Below, piece after piece: positions 56,680 to 64,000 of a stretch of DNA of 64,000 nt (positions are counted from its first letter, which is position 1; each line of letters begins with the position of its first letter). Origin of the DNA: Actinobacillus seminis (GTDB lineage Bacteria; Pseudomonadota; Gammaproteobacteria; Enterobacterales; Pasteurellaceae). Both the position numbers and the translations under genes were made by a program. The stretch is from contig NZ_NLFK01000007.1 of assembly GCF_002263215.1 (NCBI RefSeq), forward strand, positions 1 to 64,000, read 5' to 3'. The notes under the pieces were generated by a model, which did no database searches, was not told the origin of the DNA, and saw nothing but the letters and a program-made list of their open reading frames with translations.

Positions 56680-59382
56680 ATGTTGATCCCGTCAAAATTG
56701 ATGTGTTCAAACCGACTGCAAAATAGTATTGAGCGCACGGTACTGTTACAACGACTTGATAAAGCAAAACATTATCCGTTAGTATTAGTCAACGCGCCGG
56801 CAGGCTATGGCAAAACGACCTTAATTACCCAATGGGCGATGCAACAAAAAAATGTTGGCTGGTATGCGTTAGATGAAAGCGACAATCAAACAGAGCGATT
56901 TGCCTCTTATTTTTGTTCCGCATTACATTACGCCATTCATCAAGAACTGCCGGAAGAAGACAGTCTGCCTCGTCAATCCAATCTCTTGGCAAGTCTCAAT
57001 CAGCAATTAGTGAAACTTTCTCATCTGCAACAACATATTTATTTGATCATTGACGACTATCATATTATCGGAAATGAAGAAATTCATGAGGCGTTAAAAT
57101 ATTGGATCCGCCATCAACCACCGTCCATGACGCTGATTCTTATCTCACGTTCCGTGCCGCCGCTGGGCATTGCCGGTTTGCGCGTGCAGGAGCAAATTTT
57201 AGAAATCGACGTACATCAACTTTCCTTTGATCACCAAGAAAGTATTACTTTTTTTCAATCCCGCTTGGGACAACATTTAACCGAGCCGGAAATCACCGCA
57301 CTTTGTGACGAAGTGGAAGGCTGGCCAACTGCACTGCAATTAATCAGCTTATCCGCCAAACAGCATAAAACGCCGTTGCAAGATGCCGCCAAAAGGCTAT
57401 CAAAACGGAATAATTTTCATATTAACGAATATTTGAATGATGAAGTCCTCGATCAGGTGGACGATGAAACCCGCAAATTTGTGTTGCGTTGTTCCATCTT
57501 GCGCTCCATGAACGAAACCTTGGTACGCCAAGTAACCGGCGTGGCAAATAGCCGAGTAAGATTAGAAGCAATTGAAAAACAAGGTATTTTCTTGCAACAA
57601 ATTAATGCTGAAGACAATTGGTGGCGTTTCCATCCGCTGTTTGCTTCATTTTTAGCCCATTGCTGCCAAACCGAGTTAGCGGATGAGTTGCAGGATCTGC
57701 ATAAAAAAGCGGCTAACGTCTGGTTATCACTAGGCTACACGACCGAAGCGTTATACCACGCCGCGCAACTTGATGATCATCAAGTGTTATTGGATATATT
57801 ATCCAATAACAACAAAAGTTGGGAACTTTTCCACCAAGGTGAATTAAAACTGCTTGAAGAAAGCCTCGATCATCTTGATGATCAAAGTTTCGCGCAATGC
57901 CCAACCTTGATTTTACTAAAAGCTTGGCTTGCGCAAAGCCAACATCGTCACAGCGAAGTCAACGGTATTTTTGCCCATTTTGATCAAGTGCTGGCGCAAA
58001 ATAACGTGCAACTTAGCCAAGACTTACAAGCGGAATTTGATGTGTTACGGGCGCAAGCGGCAATTAATCAGGGCGATGAAAATACTGCGCTCACACTTGC
58101 CTCTCAAGCACTCGCTCATTTGCAGGAAAACGCCTATTACGCGCATATTGTGGCAACCTCCATTATCGGCGAAGCTCACCATTGTCACGGGAATTTCACC
58201 GAAGCGCTCAATATGTTGCAGCGTGCAGAAAAAATGGCGCGCCAATATCACACCTCGCACCATATTTTATGGACATTGTTACAACAATCGGAAATTCTCA
58301 TCGCACAAGGTTATCTCCAAGCAGGTTATGATATGCTGGATAAAGCCACCGCGTTTGTAAAAGAAAATCATCTGCAAAAAATTCCGATGTATGAATTTTT
58401 GTTGCGTCTTAAAGGACAAATTTTGTGGGACTGGTATAATTTGGATAAAGCCGAAGCCATGGCAAACGCCGGCATAGAGGTCTTAAGCAAAGATGAAGAT
58501 CGGTTGCAATGCCTTGCGCTGTTGTGCAAAATTTCCATTGTACGCGGCGACTTAGACAACGCCTCCCGTTTGTTAAAACAAATTATACAACTGCAAAATA
58601 CCCACCATTATCATCACGACTGGAATGCCAATGCCGACCAAGTGAAAATCGTGTTGTGGCAAATGATTGATGATGAAGAAGCAACAGAGGCTTGGTTGCT
58701 CCAAAATCCGCAGCCGACTACCGATAAAAATCATTTCAGTCAGGTTCAATGGCGCAATATCGCGCGCGCCTTAATGTTGCTAAAACGCTTTAACTCCGCG
58801 CAAGAAATCTTAGATAAACTGATCCGAACCGCCCAAAAACTGCATTTAGTCAGCGACTTAAACCGTGCTTTGATTTTACGCAACCGTCTATTTTTCTTAC
58901 AAGGCAACAAAGAGGCGGCGCAAAAAGATTTGATCGAAGCGCTACAACTGACTCGACAAACAAATTTTATCAGCGTGTTCGTTATTGAGGGCGAAAATAT
59001 GGCGCAACAAATCCGCCAATTGTTGCAACAAAATCTACTCGATGAACTCACCTTACACAAAGCACAATTTATTTTACGTTACATTAACCAATATTATCGC
59101 CATAAATTTGCCCATTTCGACGAACAATTCGTCACCAAATTATTAAACAATCCAAAAGTACCGGAATTGTTAAAAATCAGCCCGTTAACTCAACGCGAAT
59201 GGCAAGTGCTGGGCTTAATTTATTCCGGTTACAGCAACGAACAAATCTCTGATGAATTGCAAGTGGCAACCACCACCATCAAAACTCACATCCGCAATCT
59301 GTACCAAAAAATCGGTGTCGCCAACCGCAACGAAGCGATTAGTTACACGAAAGATTTGTTGAAATTGATGGGATATAGTTGA
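56680..59382 (+). CDS. malT: Maltose regulon activator MalT
   Basis: ATP- and maltotriose-dependent activator of the LAL/STAND class; exactly the usual size (900 residues; 901 in E. coli). It has an N-terminal nucleotide-binding domain with Walker A VNAPAGYGKTTLITQWA (about residues 37-53) and YLIIDDYHII (Walker B), a winged-helix and helical tetratricopeptide-like sensor domain, and a C-terminal LuxR-type helix-turn-helix (LTQREWQVLGLIYSGYSNEQ, ISDELQVATTTIKTHIRNLY). It is divergent from malPQ, the E. coli arrangement. H. influenzae-type genomes often lack it, so its presence indicates real maltodextrin use. Confidence 0.95.
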   Translation: MLIPSKLMCSNRLQNSIERTVLLQRLDKAKHYPLVLVNAPAGYGKTTLITQWAMQQKNVGWYALDESDNQTERFASYFCSALHYAIHQELPEEDSLPRQSNLLASLNQQLVKLSHLQQHIYLIIDDYHIIGNEEIHEALKYWIRHQPPSMTLILISRSVPPLGIAGLRVQEQILEIDVHQLSFDHQESITFFQSRLGQHLTEPEITALCDEVEGWPTALQLISLSAKQHKTPLQDAAKRLSKRNNFHINEYLNDEVLDQVDDETRKFVLRCSILRSMNETLVRQVTGVANSRVRLEAIEKQGIFLQQINAEDNWWRFHPLFASFLAHCCQTELADELQDLHKKAANVWLSLGYTTEALYHAAQLDDHQVLLDILSNNNKSWELFHQGELKLLEESLDHLDDQSFAQCPTLILLKAWLAQSQHRHSEVNGIFAHFDQVLAQNNVQLSQDLQAEFDVLRAQAAINQGDENTALTLASQALAHLQENAYYAHIVATSIIGEAHHCHGNFTEALNMLQRAEKMARQYHTSHHILWTLLQQSEILIAQGYLQAGYDMLDKATAFVKENHLQKIPMYEFLLRLKGQILWDWYNLDKAEAMANAGIEVLSKDEDRLQCLALLCKISIVRGDLDNASRLLKQIIQLQNTHHYHHDWNANADQVKIVLWQMIDDEEATEAWLLQNPQPTTDKNHFSQVQWRNIARALMLLKRFNSAQEILDKLIRTAQKLHLVSDLNRALILRNRLFFLQGNKEAAQKDLIEALQLTRQTNFISVFVIEGENMAQQIRQLLQQNLLDELTLHKAQFILRYINQYYRHKFAHFDEQFVTKLLNNPKVPELLKISPLTQREWQVLGLIYSGYSNEQISDELQVATTTIKTHIRNLYQKIGVANRNEAISYTKDLLKLMGYS

Positions 59383-59405
59383 TTTTAAAGCTGAGAATAG
59401 AAAAT

Positions 59406-59428
59406 CGGGACGCCCAAAAAGCATCCCG
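59406..59428. terminator. malT/coaD hairpin
   Basis: CGGGACGC (59406-59413) and GCATCCCG (59421-59428) form an 8-bp stem with one G-T pair, followed by TTCATTTTATT. It lies between convergent malT and coaD. Confidence 0.6.
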
Positions 59429-59484
59429 CTTCATTTTATTGACGTTGAAAGTGCGGTCAATTTTATCCCGACTTTTGACCGGCG

Positions 59485-59970
59485 CTACTCACCTGATTGG
59501 CGCTTTTGCATTAAAGCGTGCAAAACCGGTTCAGGAACAAGTTGGCTGACATCGCCTTGATGCAGATAAATTTCCCGTACAATACTTGAGGATACGAACG
59601 CCCATTTCTCTGATGGCGGTAAAAATAGGCTTTCTACCCCTTGGGTGAGTAAACGGTTGAGATGGGCAAGTGGTAATTCATATTCAAAATCGGTGGTAGT
59701 GCGAACCCCGCGGATAATTACTTGAATATTATTTTCCATGACGACCTTTGCCAATAAATCGGAAAAACCGATGACCTCAACGTTGGTCAAATGCGCCACC
59801 GATTGTTGAGCCAAAACAACCCGTTCGGATAAACTGAACAGCGGTCTTTTACTTGGGCTGGCGGCAACCGCGACAATGGTGCGTGAAAATAACGCCGCAC
59901 TGCGTTCAATAATATCTAAATGCCCGTTAGTAACGGGGTCAAAGGTACCGGGATAAATAACGGTTGTCAT
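59485..59970 (-). CDS. coaD: Phosphopantetheine adenylyltransferase CoaD
   Basis: Fourth step of coenzyme A synthesis (4'-phosphopantetheine plus ATP to dephospho-CoA). From ATG 59970 it has 161 residues: [20 protein letters not shown] with the nucleotidyltransferase TxGH motif, [38 protein letters not shown] and the [18 protein letters not shown] signature. A GTG two codons upstream is a possible alternative start. It begins 7 nt after the waaA stop, a conserved pairing. Confidence 0.94.
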   Translation of the reverse strand: MTTVIYPGTFDPVTNGHLDIIERSAALFSRTIVAVAASPSKRPLFSLSERVVLAQQSVAHLTNVEVIGFSDLLAKVVMENNIQVIIRGVRTTTDFEYELPLAHLNRLLTQGVESLFLPPSEKWAFVSSSIVREIYLHQGDVSQLVPEPVLHALMQKRQSGE

Positions 59971-59976
59971 ATTCAC

Positions 59977-61254
59977 CTACTTTTCTAAATATGGACGTAA
60001 TAAATTAAATAAACGCTGCAATGCACCGCGATTTTGTACCAAAATTTTATGACCGGCATTGCCATAGCGTTCACGTAGCGGTTTAGAATTGAGAAAAATA
60101 TCCACTGCATTTACCAAGGCTTTCGGCGTTTCATTAATCAGCAATACGCCGAATACTTGCGATAAATAATCAAATATTTCAGGAAAATTAAACACATATT
60201 TACCGCTAATTACCGGAAGTTTAAATGCCAGCGGTTCCAGCGGATTATGCCCGCCATGTTTTACCAAACTGCCACCGACAAAGGCAATATCGGAAAAACC
60301 GTACAGTAGCATCATTTCGCCCATGGTATTACCCAAAACCACTTGGTGCGACATATCCGGTGTTTGATTATCCGTTCGTTTGACATAACCGAAATTTTGC
60401 TTTTTCAACAAATTTTCCACCGCATTAAATCGCTCCGGATGGCGCGGAACCAGCATTAACAATAAATTCGGGTATTTTTTTAACAGTTCACGATGGGCAT
60501 TTAATACAATTTCTTCCTCACCCTCATGCGTGCTGGCGGCAATCCACACCGGGCGATCTTTTGCCCATTGCTCACGTAATGCGGCAATTTTTTCCAACAC
60601 ATCCTGTTTAACGACCAAATCGTATTTAATATTGCCGGTCAATGTTAATTTCTTTTTCTGATAACCCAGCTCCAAATAACGTTTGCCACTAATTTGATCT
60701 TGCGGTGCAATTAACGTAATTTGCTTTAACATATTTTGCAGGTGTTTTTTTATCCAACCATAGCGTTTAGCGGAACGTTTAGATAAACGAGCGTTGGCAA
60801 TGATAAAAGGAATGTTGCACAAATAAAGTTGATGAATTAAATTCGGCCAAATTTCCGTTTCAATCACGATACAGGCCTTGGGTTTAACAAATTGAATAAA
60901 ACGCTTCAACACACTTGGTAAGTCATAAGGTAAATAAAAATGGCTCACACTATCGCCAAACGCGGCTTTTACCCGATCGGAGCCGGTTGGAGTGACCGTG
61001 GTGAGGATAATCGGTAAATGTGGAAACTCTTGTTGAATTTTTTTTACCAATGGTGTCGCCGCAATCACTTCACCCACCGAAGCGGCATGGATAATAATGC
61101 CATTAGGTTTAGGCGCGCGACATTTTGCATAAATCCCGTAACGTTCTTTTAGGCGCCGGCGATAACTCGGTGCTTTCATGCTCCGAATAAGCATAAACAA
61201 TAAAAGTAACGGTTGGATGGCGTAGATTGCGCCGGTGTATAAAAAACGCCACAT
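59977..61254 (-). CDS. waaA: 3-deoxy-D-manno-octulosonic acid (Kdo) transferase WaaA
   Basis: Membrane-anchored GT30 enzyme that adds Kdo to lipid A precursor; 425 residues from ATG 61254. The N-terminal anchor MWRFLYTGAIYAIQPLLLLF is followed by SYRRRLKERYGIY, GIIIHAASVGEVIAATPLVK (acceptor-binding), ACIVIETEIWPNLI, VWIAASTHEGEEEIVL, LLMLVPRHPERF, FVGGSLVKHGGHNPLEPLAF and PVISGKYVFNFPEI. Haemophilus WaaA is monofunctional, followed by KdkA phosphorylation; whether that applies here cannot be seen. The open frame extends 35 codons upstream into the terminator, which I reject. It is coupled to coaD. Confidence 0.94.
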   Translation of the reverse strand: MWRFLYTGAIYAIQPLLLLFMLIRSMKAPSYRRRLKERYGIYAKCRAPKPNGIIIHAASVGEVIAATPLVKKIQQEFPHLPIILTTVTPTGSDRVKAAFGDSVSHFYLPYDLPSVLKRFIQFVKPKACIVIETEIWPNLIHQLYLCNIPFIIANARLSKRSAKRYGWIKKHLQNMLKQITLIAPQDQISGKRYLELGYQKKKLTLTGNIKYDLVVKQDVLEKIAALREQWAKDRPVWIAASTHEGEEEIVLNAHRELLKKYPNLLLMLVPRHPERFNAVENLLKKQNFGYVKRTDNQTPDMSHQVVLGNTMGEMMLLYGFSDIAFVGGSLVKHGGHNPLEPLAFKLPVISGKYVFNFPEIFDYLSQVFGVLLINETPKALVNAVDIFLNSKPLRERYGNAGHKILVQNRGALQRLFNLLRPYLEK

Positions 61255-61275
61255 AAATATTGTCCGATAAATAGC

Positions 61276-61304
61276 AAAAGTGCGGTAATTTTTACCGCAC
61301 TTTT
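61276..61304 (-). terminator. tpiA terminator made of paired uptake signals
   Basis: AAAAGTGCGGTAA (61276-61288) pairs perfectly with TTACCGCACTTTT (61292-61304), a 13-bp stem with T runs on both strands. It is the classic use of inverted uptake signals as a terminator, between tpiA and waaA. Confidence 0.85.
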
Positions 61305-61318
61305 TAATGTTAACAAAA

Positions 61319-62086
61319 TTAGCGTTTTGCCTGTGCAGCGGCTTTGACGATAACTGCAAACGCCGGCGCTTTCAAGGACGCGCCGCCCACTAATGCACCG
61401 TCGATATCCGGTTGAGTGAATAATTCCGCAGCGTTCGCATCATTGACAGAACCGCCGTATTGAATAATCACTTGATCCGCTACCGCTTGTGATTTTGCTG
61501 CAATGTGACCACGGATAAATGCGTGAACCGCTTGCGCTTGTGCAGGAGTGGCGGATTTGCCGGTACCGATTGCCCAAATTGGTTCATAAGCGATTACTGC
61601 ACCGTTGAACGCCTCAACGCCTAATGCATTGATTACCGCATCAATTTGACGTGCGCACACTTCTTGGGTTTTACCCGCTTCGTTTTCAGCTTCGCTTTCA
61701 CCGATACATAACACCGGCACTAAACCCGCCTCTTTTAAGGCGCCGAATTTTTTTGCGATAAATTCATCACTTTCTTTATGATAGGTGCGACGTTCCGAGT
61801 GACCGATAATAATGTATTTCGCGCCGAAATCTTTTAACATTGCGGTTGAAATATCCCCCGTGAACGCACCTTGTACGTTCACGTCCACGTTTTGTGAACC
61901 CAAGGCGATTTGGCAGCCGGCAACTGCCGCTTCCGCTTCTGCTAAATACATCACCGGCGGCGCAATTGCTACATCACAACCATCCACACCCGCTAATTCC
62001 GCTTTTAAGTCGGCAATTAACGCTTTAGTGAATGCTTTACTACCGTTTAATTTCCAGTTACCCATAACTAAAGGACGACGAGTCAT
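61319..62086 (-). CDS. tpiA: Triosephosphate isomerase
   Basis: Glycolytic isomerase of dihydroxyacetone phosphate and glyceraldehyde 3-phosphate; 255 residues. [17 protein letters not shown] carries the catalytic lysine, [15 protein letters not shown] the histidine, [20 protein letters not shown] the catalytic glutamate and flexible loop 6, and [13 protein letters not shown] the phosphate-binding segment. It is a single gene, ending in a paired-uptake-signal terminator. Confidence 0.97.
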   Translation of the reverse strand: MTRRPLVMGNWKLNGSKAFTKALIADLKAELAGVDGCDVAIAPPVMYLAEAEAAVAGCQIALGSQNVDVNVQGAFTGDISTAMLKDFGAKYIIIGHSERRTYHKESDEFIAKKFGALKEAGLVPVLCIGESEAENEAGKTQEVCARQIDAVINALGVEAFNGAVIAYEPIWAIGTGKSATPAQAQAVHAFIRGHIAAKSQAVADQVIIQYGGSVNDANAAELFTQPDIDGALVGGASLKAPAFAVIVKAAAQAKR

Positions 62087-62265
62087 TTGTATTTCTCCAC
62101 TGTGATTAATTAAAATTTTTTGTCATACTATATCAAATTTTTCACTTTTTTCGTGAAATATTCCGCAAAATCAAAAAAATTTTTTTAGAATAAGATGATT
62201 ATTTTGTAGGAAAAAGCTACAATCCACTGTATAAATTTTATAAAAAATAACCGGATTTGAACCGA

Positions 62266-62703
62266 ATGAAGATATTTAAAGCTGAACAATGGAACCTCAA
62301 AAGCCTGTTACCGCTGTTTGAACAATATCGTATGGCACACAATATGACAAAAAATCCGGAACGCACTTTTGCGTTTTTAGCCAATCGCATTCGATTTAGC
62401 GAGAGTATTTTTTTCTTAGCGCTCGATCAAGATGAAAGTGCGGTCGGTTTTATTCAACTTTATCCTCGTATTTCTTCTTTACAATTACAACGTTATTGGC
62501 AATTGACCGATATTTTTGTACAAGATATTCCCAATAAAACCGAAATTTACACCGCACTTATTGCTAAAGCGAAAGAGTTTGTGCGCTACACCCAATCTAC
62601 CCGTCTGGTCATTGAACAAAACCGGTTGCAACAAGACATTTTGGAGCAAGAAGGTTTCCACCTTAATCCGAAGAAAACCATTTTTGAAATGAATTTAGCT
62701 TAA
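62266..62703 (+). CDS. GNAT-family acetyltransferase, function unknown
   Basis: A 145-residue protein with the GNAT fold: MKIFKAEQWNLKSLLPLFEQ, SIFFLALDQDESAVGFIQLY (central beta strands), WQLTDIFVQDIPNKTEIYTA (acetyl-CoA-binding region, without a clear QxxGxG/A), and RLVIEQNRLQQDILEQEGFH near the end. I start at ATG 62266; a TTG three codons upstream is less likely. It is divergent from tpiA and convergent with yggU. No substrate can be assigned. Confidence 0.75.
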   Translation: MKIFKAEQWNLKSLLPLFEQYRMAHNMTKNPERTFAFLANRIRFSESIFFLALDQDESAVGFIQLYPRISSLQLQRYWQLTDIFVQDIPNKTEIYTALIAKAKEFVRYTQSTRLVIEQNRLQQDILEQEGFHLNPKKTIFEMNLA

Positions 62704-62718
62704 AGCAACATGATACGC

Positions 62719-63009
62719 TTATTCCATTAACGCCAAAAGCACGTCGGGAATAGTTTTTGGTTGCGGAATGCGCACTTGTTTATGCCTGCTGAGTTCGCCT
62801 TTTTCCAACTGAATCCGACTTTTCGGCACCTTGAAAGCTTTACTTAAAAACTTGAGTAAATGCGCATTGGCTTGTCCGTCAATCGGCGGCGCGGTGATGG
62901 TAATTTTCAATTCGTTGTCATGTAAGCCGACAATGTGATCCTTGCCGGCTTTCGGTTGCAAAAAAATGCGTAAACGTAAATCTTGTCCGATTTTCTCAAT
63001 CGCCGGCAT
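62719..63009 (-). CDS. yggU: DUF167-family protein YggU
   Basis: Small conserved protein of 96 residues whose fold is known but function is not. It shows the family pattern [60 protein letters not shown]. It follows yggT by 41 nt with an uptake signal between them. The yggT-yggU pair is conserved in gamma-proteobacteria. Confidence 0.9.
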   Translation of the reverse strand: MPAIEKIGQDLRLRIFLQPKAGKDHIVGLHDNELKITITAPPIDGQANAHLLKFLSKAFKVPKSRIQLEKGELSRHKQVRIPQPKTIPDVLLALME

Positions 63010-63050
63010 AAAACTCCTTAAAAAGGCACCGCACTTTTATGGATTATGAG

Positions 63051-63611
63051 TTATGCCAATGCCCAAAGCGCGCCGATAATGTCGTATAACACGCGGTCGG
63101 CATAAAATAATACAAAGGCAAGTAACATCGGCGAAAAGTCGAGCATGCCGGTATTCGGCAAAATGCGGCGAATAGGTTTTAACAAGGGTTCGCCTAATTG
63201 GTATAGGGTATATTGCAACGGGTTGACGCCGCGATTAAACCAACTCATAATCGCGCCGATAAATAGAATATACAAAATCGCTTCGCCGGCGGTACGGATA
63301 GCGTGTAATAAGCCGATAATCAAATACACTTCCGCACCAAGCACGTTGACTACCTCAGCACCCAACCAATTGAGTAGCGGATATTTTACTGCGCCCAATA
63401 AAATCAATAATACGACCGCACTCAAGTTGATATTTTTTACGGTTGGTAACGTTTTTTGCAATGGTAATAACACCGGCGCGGTGATTTTGACCAGCGCTTG
63501 CGACAGCGGATTGTAAAAATCAATGCGGCAAAACTGAAACCACATCCGTAAAAAGACGATAAAGCTAAACAGATTAATAATCGTTGAAACTAGAAATTGT
63601 AATGAATTCAT
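63051..63611 (-). CDS. yggT: YggT-family integral membrane protein
   Basis: A 186-residue membrane protein with two YggT repeats, each with hydrophobic helices around a PxxxxL loop: MWFQFCRIDFYNPLSQALVK, ITAPVLLPLQKTLP, then IMSWFNRGVNPLQYTLYQLG and EPLLKPIRRILPNTGMLDFS. The family is related to YlmG/CCB3 and is linked to osmotic or membrane functions; its precise role is unsettled. It is upstream of yggU and 15 nt downstream of corA. Confidence 0.9.
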   Translation of the reverse strand: MNSLQFLVSTIINLFSFIVFLRMWFQFCRIDFYNPLSQALVKITAPVLLPLQKTLPTVKNINLSAVVLLILLGAVKYPLLNWLGAEVVNVLGAEVYLIIGLLHAIRTAGEAILYILFIGAIMSWFNRGVNPLQYTLYQLGEPLLKPIRRILPNTGMLDFSPMLLAFVLFYADRVLYDIIGALWALA

Positions 63612-63626
63612 CTTGATCCTTGGAAA

Positions 63627-64000
63627 TTATAACCAACCTTTGCGTTTAAAATACCAGTAAGGTGCGAGTGCTGCAAGCCCCATTAATCCTAACGCCATGG
63701 GATAGCCGAAAGAAAAACCTAATTCCGGCATATTACTAAAGTTCATACCGTAATTGGAGGCGACCAATGTTGGCGGCAGGAAAATCACCGATACCACCGA
63801 GAAGATTTTGATAATTCGGTTTTGCTCAATATTGATAAAGCCCATCGCCGCTTGCATTAAAAAATTCACTTTTTGGAACAGCGATTCGTTATGCGGTTGC
63901 AAGGATTCAATATCGCGCAAAATCTCGCGCGCCTGTTCCAACTGATTTGCCGGTAAACGGGTTTTGCGTACCAAAAAACTCAATGCACGCTGCGTATCCA
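63627..64000 (-). CDS. corA: Magnesium/cobalt transporter CorA, C-terminal part (cut by window edge)
   Basis: The frame is open to the window end, so the start lies outside. The 124 residues seen include the long stalk helix ([20 protein letters not shown]), transmembrane helix 1 ([20 protein letters not shown]), the signature YGMNF that selects hydrated magnesium, and transmembrane helix 2 with the basic tail [12 protein letters not shown]. CorA pentamers form a Mg2+ channel in the inner membrane. Confidence 0.93.
   Translation of the reverse strand, partial: DTQRALSFLVRKTRLPANQLEQAREILRDIESLQPHNESLFQKVNFLMQAAMGFINIEQNRIIKIFSVVSVIFLPPTLVASNYGMNFSNMPELGFSFGYPMALGLMGLAALAPYWYFKRKGWL

Noticed and set aside
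56660-56690. GAGGCTGAGA before malT resembling part of a thiamine pyrophosphate riboswitch
   Set aside because: Only one short motif matches; the other conserved stems and the ACCTGATC/GGATAAT part are missing, and the gene is not thiamine-related.

Overview
The window is a Pasteurellaceae chromosome segment. Copies of the Haemophilus-type DNA uptake signal sequence (AAGTGCGGT or its complement) are scattered through the housekeeping regions, and gene orders match gamma-proteobacterial blocks (yigZ-trkH-hemG, rpsU-dnaG-rpoD, trmN6/srmB, pepD/gpt, yrfG-hslR-hslO, hflD-purB, malPQ/malT). The species cannot be fixed from this sequence alone.

Layout. 1-2.6 kb: hemG, trkH (frameshifted) and yigZ (5' end missing). 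2.6-13.4 kb: an AT-rich sugar-uptake region in which I found no uptake signal. It holds (a) an orphan pentose-type system: substrate-binding protein, divergent ATPase, permease, LyxK-like kinase and a truncated DeoR-type regulator, with two perfect CRP-type sites between the divergent arms; and (b) a complete L-arabinose transporter araFGH followed by araC. Remnants of IS3/IS150-like and IS1016-like elements lie within it and at its right edge. 13.5-35.2 kb: a CAU tRNA, the macromolecular synthesis operon, tsaD, tdk, a potD-like gene divergent from a PuuB-like oxidase, trmN6/srmB, pepD/gpt, uspA, mazG, hslO-hslR-yrfG, nudE, an OPT-family transporter, hflD and purB. 35.2-51.8 kb: a decayed IS200/IS605 tnpB element, then one uninterrupted 16.2-kb gene for a trimeric autotransporter adhesin of about 5,396 residues, with a poly-G tract in a candidate promoter. 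51.9-59.4 kb: malQ and malP, divergent from their activator gene malT. 59.5-64 kb: coaD, waaA, tpiA, an acetyltransferase, yggU, yggT and the 3' end of corA.

How the parts work together. Two ABC sugar importers and the maltodextrin enzymes make a carbohydrate-scavenging set under CRP, AraC and MalT type control. The rest is core metabolism, RNA modification and stress functions. The adhesin is the main surface or virulence-type locus. Its DNA is a mosaic of host-like and strongly AT-rich blocks and ends in a tandem repeat of about 1.7 kb.

Data-quality warning. Several oddities look like assembly artefacts rather than biology. An 84-bp in-frame insertion in the ATPase gene contains inverted copies of what I recognise as a 454 library adaptor around 15 A's. 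A second run of exactly 15 A's joins truncated deoR to truncated yigZ. Three genes (trkH, the ATPase, potD) have frameshifts that are each repaired by one extra base in a T/A homopolymer. These genes may be intact in the organism.
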